Below are positions 57,351-64,000 of a stretch of DNA of 64,000 bases, one piece after another. The notes below the pieces were generated by a model. That model ran no database searches, was not told the origin of the DNA, and worked only from the letters and a program-made list of their open reading frames with translations. This DNA is from Gordonia sp. SID5947 (GTDB lineage: Bacteria; Actinomycetota; Actinomycetes; Mycobacteriales; Mycobacteriaceae). The stretch is from the NCBI RefSeq assembly GCF_009862785.1, contig NZ_WWHU01000001.1, forward strand, positions 3,472,001 to 3,536,000, written 5' to 3'. Position 1 is the stretch's first letter, and the number at the start of each line of letters is the position of its first letter. A program made the translations under genes and the position numbers.

Positions 57351-59252
57351 TTGCGCAGCAACGCGAAACCCGCAACCCGTCACACCATCGACGCCAACAG
57401 GATGGTCGTCGACCAGTTGCCCTTCCAGGATCGGAAGGCCTACGACGATGCACGACGCGGATTCATCGCCACGATGGACCCGCTGGTGATCACCGACGAA
57501 TCGGGTCGGGTGGTGTGGGACCTCGAGCAGTACGCCTTCCTGCAGGACGATTCACCCGAGACCGTCAATCCCAGCCTGTGGCGGATCTCCCAGCTGCACA
57601 TGACGCACGGCCTGTTCAAGGTCTCGGACCGGATCTACCAGGTCCGCGGGTTCGACATCTCGAACATGACCGTGATCGTGGGAGAGACCGGATACATCAT
57701 CGTCGACCCTCTGACCTCTATTGAATGTGCCCGCGCGGCAATGGGATTGGTGTACGAGCACCTGGGCGAGAAGCCGATTCGCGCGGTCATCTACACCCAC
57801 AGCCACGCCGATCATTTTGGTGGGGTCAAGGCACTCGTCGACGAAGACGACCTCGTCGCCGGTGGTGTGCGTGTGGTGGCTCCGATCGGCTTCATGGAGC
57901 ACACGGTCAGCGAGAACGTGTACGCCGGCAACGCGATGTACCGGCGCGCGCAATACATGTACGGCCAGAACCTGGCGGTCGAGGCGACCGGAATGGTCTC
58001 GACCGGATTGGGAATCGCCTTGTCGCAAGGGCAGATCAGTCTGATCGAGCCCACCGATCTGATCTCCGCCAGCGGGCAGGAACTCGTGCTCGACGGTGTC
58101 CGGATCGAGTTCCAGTTCACGCCAGACTCCGAGGCGCCCGCCGAGATGCACTTCCACCTCCCGGAGATGCGCGCATTGTGTATGGCCGAGAACGTGTCTC
58201 ACCACATGCACAACCTGTACACCCCGCGCGGGGCGCAGATCCGCGACGCGGCGGCCTGGAGCCGGTACATCGACGAGGCATTCCGGCGATACGGCGACAA
58301 GACCGACGTGATGTTCATCTGCCACCAATGGCCGGTGTGGGGAACCGAGGAGATCGGTGACTTCCTGACCGAGCAGCGGGACCTCTATCGCTACATCCAC
58401 GACGAGACGCTGCGTCTGGCCGCACATGGACACACGATGGTCGAGATCGCGGAGATGATCGAGTTCCCCGAGGGACTCGCGACCTCGTGGACGGCTCGTG
58501 GGTACTACGGGACGCTCAACCACAATGCCAAGGCGGTCTACCAACGGTATCTGGGCTGGTTCGACGGCAATCCGGCCACTCTGCACCCACATCCGCCCGT
58601 CGAGTCGGCCAAACGCTACGTGGACTTCATGGGAGGCGCCGACACGGTCCTAGCCAAGGCGCGCAGATCATTCGAGGAGGGCGACTACCGCTGGGTTGCC
58701 GAGGTGGTCAACCACGTGGTCTTCGCCGAGCCCACCAACGTGGCGGCCCGCGAACTGCAGGCCGACACCTTGGAACAGCTCGGATATCAGGCGGAGTCTG
58801 CGCCGTGGCGCAACTTCTACCTGACGGGCGCTCAGGACCTTCGCGAGGGAGTGCGCACCGACGAGGCCACACTGACCACCTCCGATGTGCTCGCGTCGAT
58901 GACGACCGACATGCTGCTCGACTACCTGGCGATCCGGCTCAACGGTCCCAAGGCGAGCGGACGGAAGTTCAGCGTGCTCGTCCAGGTCACCGATACCGAA
59001 GAGTCCCGTCTCGCGGAGCTGATCCACGGGGTGCTCTTCTGCAGGCCGGTCGACCCGCACGGGGAGACCGGCGCAGACAGCACGCTCCGGCTCACCAAGT
59101 CGACACTGAACGGCCTCGCCCTCGGGGCCGGCACCCTCGCCGAGGGGGTTCGCACCGGGGCGGTCGAGCTCTCGGGAGACGAGGAGTTGGTCTACGAACT
59201 GTTCACGCTGTTCGACACCTTCAGCCGCACCTTCGACATCGTCACTCCGTGA
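57351..59252 (+). CDS. Zn-dependent alkylsulfatase (SdsA/BDS1 type), cassette B
   Basis: 633 residues from TTG 57351, with the same ACGGAGAT leader as the paralog. THSHADHFGG with His150, His152, Asp154 and His155; FTPDSEAPAEMHFHLPE; C-terminal SCP2-like domain. Differences from copy A cluster in the N-terminus and the last 100 residues, which may alter chain-length preference. Located 59 bp before the alcohol dehydrogenase that would oxidise its product. Confidence 0.93.
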   Translation: MRSNAKPATRHTIDANRMVVDQLPFQDRKAYDDARRGFIATMDPLVITDESGRVVWDLEQYAFLQDDSPETVNPSLWRISQLHMTHGLFKVSDRIYQVRGFDISNMTVIVGETGYIIVDPLTSIECARAAMGLVYEHLGEKPIRAVIYTHSHADHFGGVKALVDEDDLVAGGVRVVAPIGFMEHTVSENVYAGNAMYRRAQYMYGQNLAVEATGMVSTGLGIALSQGQISLIEPTDLISASGQELVLDGVRIEFQFTPDSEAPAEMHFHLPEMRALCMAENVSHHMHNLYTPRGAQIRDAAAWSRYIDEAFRRYGDKTDVMFICHQWPVWGTEEIGDFLTEQRDLYRYIHDETLRLAAHGHTMVEIAEMIEFPEGLATSWTARGYYGTLNHNAKAVYQRYLGWFDGNPATLHPHPPVESAKRYVDFMGGADTVLAKARRSFEEGDYRWVAEVVNHVVFAEPTNVAARELQADTLEQLGYQAESAPWRNFYLTGAQDLREGVRTDEATLTTSDVLASMTTDMLLDYLAIRLNGPKASGRKFSVLVQVTDTEESRLAELIHGVLFCRPVDPHGETGADSTLRLTKSTLNGLALGAGTLAEGVRTGAVELSGDEELVYELFTLFDTFSRTFDIVTP

Positions 59253-59311
59253 CGACAGTCGGCCACGCACAACCACATTCAACGCACCACCACATCAACT
59301 GAGGAGACCGT

Positions 59312-60436
59312 ATGGAAACCAAGGCAGCAGTTCTGCGCGAAGTCGGCGAAGACTGGAAGATCGAGTCCGTGGAGCTCGCCGACCCGGTGCCGGGCGAGGT
59401 CCAGGTTCGGCTTGTCGCGTCCGGCATGTGCCACTCGGATCATCATCTGCGCACCGGTGCGAGCCCGGCGCCCCTTCCCATCGTCGGCGGCCATGAGGGA
59501 TCCGGAGTGATCACCAAGGTCGGTGCCGGTGTCACCGGACTTGCCGAAGGTGACCATGTGGTCACCGCGTTCATTCCCGCGTGCGGCACCTGCCGGCCGT
59601 GTTCGAGTGGGATGCAGAACCTCTGCGACGAAGGTGCGCGGCTGCTGACCGGACAGGCGATCGCCGACGACGGATTCCGGGTCACCGCAAACGGGGAGCC
59701 AGTCGGACAGATGTGTCTGCTGGGCACCTTCTCGCCCTACATCACGGTGCATCAGGCCTCGATCGTGAAGATCGAGAAGGACATTCCACTCGAGGCGGCC
59801 GCGCTCCTGGGGTGCGGTGTCGCGACCGGGTGGGGATCGGCCACCATCGCCGGCGGTACCAAGGTCGGGGACACGGTCGTCGTGGTCGGCTGCGGTGGGG
59901 TGGGGATCAACGGTGTGCAGGGGGCCGCAGCAGCCGGCGCCCGTCACGTCGTCGCCGTCGACCCGGTGGGGTTCAAGCGGGACAAGGCCTTGGAACTCGG
60001 TGCCACACACGCCTTCGCCTCCATGGAGGAGGCGCTCGAACCGGTCCGCGAACTCACCTGGGGGACAATGGCCGACGTGACCGTGGTCACCGTCGGTGAG
60101 CTGGAAGGGGACATGATCCAGCCCGCGATGAACCTCACCGCCAAGGGTGGACAGGTGGTGGTGACCGGGATGGGGCACTTCGAGGATGTGGCGGTGACGC
60201 TGAGCCTGTTCGAACTCACCCTGCTGCAGAAGCGTCTGCAGGGTGCGATCTTCGGAGGGACCGGGCCGCGCACCCAGATTCCTGCGCTGCTGAACGAGTA
60301 CCGGAGCGGCGCATTGAAATTGGATGAACTGGTGACGACAACCTACAAGCTCGAGGAGATCAATCAAGGGTACGCGGACATGTTGTCCGGGAAGAACCTC
60401 CGTGGGCTCATCCGGTACACCGACGCCGACTACTGA
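59312..60436 (+). CDS. NDMA-dependent-type zinc alcohol dehydrogenase
   Basis: 374 residues. Catalytic zinc Cys40 and His61-Glu62 (GGHEGSG), structural zinc Cys91, Cys94, Cys97 and Cys105, and a nucleotide fold [17 protein letters not shown]. The sequence matches the NDMA-dependent alcohol dehydrogenases, which hold NAD tightly and are linked to mycofactocin in actinobacteria (family knowledge). Would oxidise the fatty alcohol released by the alkylsulfatase. Start after GAGGAGACCGT. Confidence 0.9.
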   Translation: METKAAVLREVGEDWKIESVELADPVPGEVQVRLVASGMCHSDHHLRTGASPAPLPIVGGHEGSGVITKVGAGVTGLAEGDHVVTAFIPACGTCRPCSSGMQNLCDEGARLLTGQAIADDGFRVTANGEPVGQMCLLGTFSPYITVHQASIVKIEKDIPLEAAALLGCGVATGWGSATIAGGTKVGDTVVVVGCGGVGINGVQGAAAAGARHVVAVDPVGFKRDKALELGATHAFASMEEALEPVRELTWGTMADVTVVTVGELEGDMIQPAMNLTAKGGQVVVTGMGHFEDVAVTLSLFELTLLQKRLQGAIFGGTGPRTQIPALLNEYRSGALKLDELVTTTYKLEEINQGYADMLSGKNLRGLIRYTDADY

Positions 60437-60473
60437 TCGCCTCCGACGACTGACCGAACGAACGGAAACAGAA

Positions 60474-61898
60474 GTGAAATCTGAGCATTTCTCCGACTTG
60501 TACATCAATGGCGCATGGGTCGCCTCGGCCGGCGAAGCCACGATCGAGGTCATCAATCCCGCGGACGAACGCGTCCTCGCCGTGGTGCCCGACGGCACGG
60601 CTGCCGATGTCGATGCTGCCGTGAGCGCGGCACGAGAGGCGTTCGCCTCGTGGTCGACCACCGCCCCGGACAAGCGTGCCGCCTACCTGCAGGCCGTTGC
60701 TCAGGGCATCGAGGACCGTGCCGATGAGCTCATCGGGTTGATCTCCGACGAGATGGGCACCCCGCGCAGCTTTGCCGCCGAACTGCAGTTGCCGTTGCCG
60801 ATCAACAGCTTTCGGCAGGTGGCCGAGATCGGCGCGAGCTACGCGTACGAACGGACCGAAGGACCGTCGCTCATCGTGCGGGAGCCCATCGGGGTGGTCG
60901 GGGCGATCACGCCGTGGAACTATCCGCTCCACCAACTCGCGGGCAAGGTGGCGTTCGCGCTGGCAGCCGGCAACACGGTGGTCGTCAAACCCAGTGAGGT
61001 CGCGCCGCTGGACGCGGTGATCCTGGCTGAGATCATCGACTCAGTCGGTCTGCCCGCCGGCGTGTTCAACCTGATCAGTGGTCGCGGTCCAACGGTCGGT
61101 GAAGCGCTCGTGTCCCACCCCGATGTCGACATGATCTCGTTCACCGGTTCCACCCGGGCTGGTCGGCGGGTGGGCGAGCTCGCCGCGCAGGGCGTCAAGC
61201 GGGTGGCGCTCGAACTCGGCGGCAAGAGTCCCAACGTGATGCTCGACGACGCCGACCCCACCGAAGTGGTCCCGCATGCCGTGCAGTGGGCATTCCTGAA
61301 CTCGGGCCAGACCTGCTCGGCGTTGACGCGGCTGCTGGTGCCGCGAGACAAACTGGGCGAGGTGGAACAGATCGCCAAGCAGGTCGCCGAAGCCATCACC
61401 GTCGGAGCGCCCGCCGCCGAAGACACGGTCCTCGGACCGCTGGTGTCGCAGGCGCAGCTGGAGCGAGTGCGCGGCCATATCGAGAAGGGAATCGCCGAGG
61501 GCGCCGCGCTGATCACCGGTGGCGCCGAGCCGATCCCCGACCTGCCGGTCGGGTTCTACGTTCGGCCGACGGTCTTCTCGGACGTCACCACCGACATGTC
61601 GATTCATCGCGAAGAGATCTTCGGTCCGGTGTTGGTGCTCGTCCCTTACGACACCGAGAGCGATGCGATTCGGATCGCCAACGACACCGAGTACGGGCTG
61701 GCGGCGTCGGTGTGGTCGGCCGACCCTGAACGTGCGCGAACGGTCGCCGGCAGGATCCGGGCGGGACAGATCGCGATCAACGGCGCGGACTTCAACCCGA
61801 ACGCGCCGTTCGGTGGGCACAAGCAATCGGGCAACGGTCGCGAATTCGGCACTCACGGGCTGGAGGAGTTCTTGGAGGTGAAGGCGATTCAGGTCTAG
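60474..61898 (+). CDS. Aldehyde dehydrogenase
   Basis: 474 residues from GTG 60474. Catalytic Cys281 in [11 protein letters not shown] and general base Glu247 in ALELGGKSP; cofactor motif FTGSTRAG. Last gene of the MFS-alkylsulfatase-ADH-ALDH operon; it would convert the fatty aldehyde to the acid. Followed by a hairpin. Confidence 0.93.
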   Translation: MKSEHFSDLYINGAWVASAGEATIEVINPADERVLAVVPDGTAADVDAAVSAAREAFASWSTTAPDKRAAYLQAVAQGIEDRADELIGLISDEMGTPRSFAAELQLPLPINSFRQVAEIGASYAYERTEGPSLIVREPIGVVGAITPWNYPLHQLAGKVAFALAAGNTVVVKPSEVAPLDAVILAEIIDSVGLPAGVFNLISGRGPTVGEALVSHPDVDMISFTGSTRAGRRVGELAAQGVKRVALELGGKSPNVMLDDADPTEVVPHAVQWAFLNSGQTCSALTRLLVPRDKLGEVEQIAKQVAEAITVGAPAAEDTVLGPLVSQAQLERVRGHIEKGIAEGAALITGGAEPIPDLPVGFYVRPTVFSDVTTDMSIHREEIFGPVLVLVPYDTESDAIRIANDTEYGLAASVWSADPERARTVAGRIRAGQIAINGADFNPNAPFGGHKQSGNGREFGTHGLEEFLEVKAIQV

Positions 61899-61907
61899 GA
61901 GAGTGGT

Positions 61908-61939
61908 TGCGCCCCCGGCGGTCCGCCGTCGGGGGCGCA
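61908..61939 (+). terminator. Hairpin after the aldehyde dehydrogenase
   Basis: Stem TGCGCCCCCG / CGGGGGCGCA with an inner GGCGG/CCGCC stem, followed by CCATTCTTC. Likely terminates the alkyl-sulfate operon, and perhaps the convergent membrane-protein gene. Confidence 0.65.
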
Positions 61940-61998
61940 CCATTCTTCGCCTGGGACTGTTCTCGCGTAGGTCGCGATGGTGCGACGAGCTCTATCGG

Positions 61999-62301
61999 TC
62001 ACGGCTTGCGCCGCCCCGCGATCGTCGTCGTGACCGAAATAGATATCCACGTCAACGGAATCCAGGCGTAACACGAGAGGCCGTACCACATACTGACGAC
62101 GACGAAACTTGACCAGAGGCTCGGGTGGCCGGGTGCCGGATCGGCAACTCCCCCCACGCCCCACATCAGCGCCATGAACACGAGATAGCTCACCGGGATG
62201 GAGAGCAGGAACAGTTTCAATGAGTACGGACGCAGTCTTCGACCGTTCTCAGACGGCGGCGTGTGCTGGACAGGAGTCGGCGGGTCGGGGTGCGATGTCA
62301 T
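61999..62301 (-). CDS. Small membrane protein
   Basis: 100 residues from ATG 62301. Pro-rich N-terminal tail, then two helices (LKLFLLSIPVSYLVFMALMW and SFVVVSMWYGLSCYAWIPLT). No family recognised. It lies 40 bp beyond the DUF1990 gene on the same strand. Confidence 0.65.
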   Translation of the reverse strand: MTSHPDPPTPVQHTPPSENGRRLRPYSLKLFLLSIPVSYLVFMALMWGVGGVADPAPGHPSLWSSFVVVSMWYGLSCYAWIPLTWISISVTTTIAGRRKP

Positions 62302-62341
62302 CTGGGTGGTTTCTCGGGTCGTCGGCGTCAGTGCGGGGTGC

Positions 62342-62884
62342 TCACGATATCAACGACCGCTGGTACCGGCGCGTGATGAGCGCCTGAGCGAGGTGGCCCA
62401 CTGGGCCGGCAACGCGCGCGAGTCGGCTGTGCGGTCGCGAGAAGGCCGTCACCGTGAAGGTGACCGTGTCGTCTGCATGGTGTTCGAGCGCAAAGCGTTC
62501 CTCGCCACACTCGGGATGTCCGGGGAGCGTTCCGTACGCGAAGGCGGCGCGGCGTTCGTCGTCGAGCACCTCGACGATCCGGACGGGAGCCCGAACACCC
62601 ACGCGCCCAATGCCGATCGTCAGCACGGCGACACCATCCTGCTCGACGGTTCTGTCCGAACTTGCGACCGCCACGCCGGCCCGCAGCTGTACCTGCCATT
62701 CGAAGAGTGCCCGGCGCGCGAGGGTGAAGTCTGCGGCGCCGGCGCCGACATCAACGCTCTCGTTCAGATGGCGGTAGCCGACGGGGAGTCGACCACTGGA
62801 AGCGCCAACTTCCGGATATGTCAGGGAAGCTCGCCGAAGTCGCTGTTCGGTTTTCGCGTCCAGTGGTTGCCGTTGTTGGGTCAT
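62342..62884 (-). CDS. DUF1990-family protein
   Basis: 180 residues from ATG 62884. Typical family pattern: LTYPEVGAS, PVGYRHLNE, RAPVRIVEVLDDERRAAFAYGTLPGHPE (in part: FAYGTLPGHPECGEE) and VTAFSRPHS. Found across actinobacteria, function unknown, possibly lipid or small-molecule binding. Confidence 0.85.
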   Translation of the reverse strand: MTQQRQPLDAKTEQRLRRASLTYPEVGASSGRLPVGYRHLNESVDVGAGAADFTLARRALFEWQVQLRAGVAVASSDRTVEQDGVAVLTIGIGRVGVRAPVRIVEVLDDERRAAFAYGTLPGHPECGEERFALEHHADDTVTFTVTAFSRPHSRLARVAGPVGHLAQALITRRYQRSLIS

Positions 62885-63240
62885 GAGATGATTCAACCTC
62901 GATGAGCGCGGCACCACGTGTCCTTTTGACGTTCGACGCGCTCGCGCTTCACCTACGGCTTGAGTACGTTCCTACCGTACTGAGTCTCCATGAAGGCCCG
63001 GTGTCGTTCGGGTTGTTCGTGAACCAGATCCGCTGCTCGTACCTGGCAGTCCGCAGAGCTACTGGGAACCATGACTGTGACTCTTGGATCTTCGGGCGCT
63101 GCATCCATTGGCATTGATACGTCTGGATCTTGCGCGACTGGTCGTTCTCTTTGCTGAGGACGACCCGCCAGAGGAGAACAGCCTCTTGCCGTCCTGGCGT
63201 AGTTTGCGCCGACCGCCGAGGCGTTACCCCAGCGCCATTC
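62885..63240. other. Stretch without a supported gene
   Basis: Short frames on both strands have no good ribosome site or recognisable motif. Base composition is lower in GC than the rest, which may mark degraded or imported DNA at the start of the 62.9-63.7 kb segment. Confidence 0.4.
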
Positions 63241-63402
63241 TCACTCCCAGATCGCGTGAATCTTGCGATTCGAGTGTGCTCCTTCGTGCCCGAACGCTAT
63301 CTGGCACAGATAGACTTCGTGACCGATGATCACCCTGTGCTGACAGACCTTGTCTTCCTCAGACGATGAGCCCTGCTCTTCTACGTTCTTTCTTCTTCGC
63401 AT
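63241..63402 (-). CDS. Small Cys/His-motif protein
   Basis: 53 residues from ATG 63402 with AAAGG nine bases upstream; the frame is open further to 63507. Basic start MRRRKN, then CQHRVIIGHEVYLCQIAFGH and EGAHSNRKIHAIW. The C..C....GHEGAH....W pattern is widespread in small actinobacterial proteins and probably binds zinc. Function unknown. Confidence 0.5.
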   Translation of the reverse strand: MRRRKNVEEQGSSSEEDKVCQHRVIIGHEVYLCQIAFGHEGAHSNRKIHAIWE

Positions 63403-63656
63403 TGTTGTGTGCCTTTGCTCTGGCTTACTGGCGGATGAACGGAAATCATCGACGTGCCCGACTGTACTTTCTGCTCGAAGGCCAACATGTTTTCGAGCAA
63501 CCATCATCCGGTGGTGTTTTATTGGTGCAGGGCGTTTTGTTCTGTTGAGGACCTAGACGACTCCGGGTCTCTTCTGGACTCGTGAGAGGCGAAATGCCTT
63601 TTATGAACAAAGTCAGTGGGTTGGCATCGAACACGTGGACGCAGCGTTCCAACCGG

Positions 63657-64000
63657 TTATCGGCTCTCCTTCACTTGGTTGTCGGGCGTGGATTGCGGCG
63701 GGCCGCCAGCGTCGCGCAGAACCACGAGGCGCAGCGCTTCCTGAAGCTTGTTGGTGGTCATCTGCCAGACCTCACCTTCGTGACGGCAGGCGGCCGCCTC
63801 GTCGGGGTCGTCTGCGTCGTCCGCCTCGCCGGCGGACTTCACCCACGCCAGGTACTGCTCCTGGGTGGTGTAGATGTACCGGAGGATCTCGGACTGGTCG
63901 TAGCGGCAGATCTTGGCGACCTCGTGCGCGTTGAGCGTCGTGCCGTCGGGATCGAGCACGATGAGGGTCTGCAACGGATCGGGGAGGCGTTTGTCGGTCT
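63657..64000 (-). CDS. Hypothetical protein, 5' end beyond window
   Basis: At least 114 residues; the frame stays open upstream to the right edge (TDKRLPDPLQTLIVLDPDG) and TTG 63974 is unlikely to be the start. Visible: HEVAKICRYDQSEILRYIY, an acidic segment DDADDPDEAAA and a Lys/Arg tail. No family recognised. Confidence 0.6.
   Translation of the reverse strand, partial: TDKRLPDPLQTLIVLDPDGTTLNAHEVAKICRYDQSEILRYIYTTQEQYLAWVKSAGEADDADDPDEAAACRHEGEVWQMTTNKLQEALRLVVLRDAGGPPQSTPDNQVKESR

Overview
The window is high-GC actinobacterial DNA. The gene order fhaA-fhaB-pstP-rodA-pbpA-pknA, the NDMA-type alcohol dehydrogenase, the SWIM/SNF2 helicase and many TGATG/GTGA start-stop overlaps point to the Mycobacteriales, most like Gordonia or a close relative. 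This assignment is inference from gene content; no database was searched.

Layout. 1-7059 (minus): the conserved cell-wall growth and signalling operon (FHA proteins, PP2C phosphatase, RodA, PbpA, PknA cut by the left edge). 7448-7533: tRNA-Leu(CAG) with a terminator. 7604-10436: a Tat-exported multicopper oxidase and an SDR. 10539-10604: a possible 21-residue peptide. 10797-19617: a sulfate-ester locus, with a peptide-type ABC importer (minus) divergent from a type I sulfatase and a TauD/AtsK-like dioxygenase (plus). 19719-25267: DUF6131 peptide, SDR, acyl-CoA dehydrogenase, TetR, phosphotriesterase-like lactonase and a second type I sulfatase. 25391-46350: mixed genes (lipoproteins, FAD enzymes, TetR, MarR, a broken aldo/keto reductase, a phosphodiesterase, a large helicase, VOC, DUF3556, GNAT and an epoxide-hydrolase-like protein). 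47051-61898: an alkyl-sulfate catabolic region built around a duplicated cassette. 61999-64000: small and hypothetical genes with a lower-GC stretch.

Central finding. The block [PucR-type regulator <- | -> MFS transporter, alkylsulfatase] occurs twice (47051-51901 and 54463-59252). Each divergent intergenic region carries two 14-bp palindromes whose centres are exactly 53 bp apart; the second sits in the 17-bp spacer of a matching promoter (-35 TTGYGR, -10 TAGCGT). Copy B continues into an alcohol dehydrogenase and an aldehyde dehydrogenase, and an acyl-CoA ligase lies between the copies. Together they would take an alkyl sulfate to alcohol, aldehyde, fatty acid and acyl-CoA while releasing sulfate. 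With the two type I sulfatases and the AtsK-like dioxygenase, the window is unusually rich in sulfate-ester enzymes.

Other structure. A 69-bp palindromic repeat occurs three times (10707, 38282, 45294), each time just 3' of a gene. Five genes (pstP, multicopper oxidase, dppC-like permease, the 38354 gene, GNAT) are each split by what looks like one missing base in a G/C run, which suggests sequence error unless re-reading shows otherwise. An aldo/keto reductase has TAA in place of its catalytic tyrosine codon.
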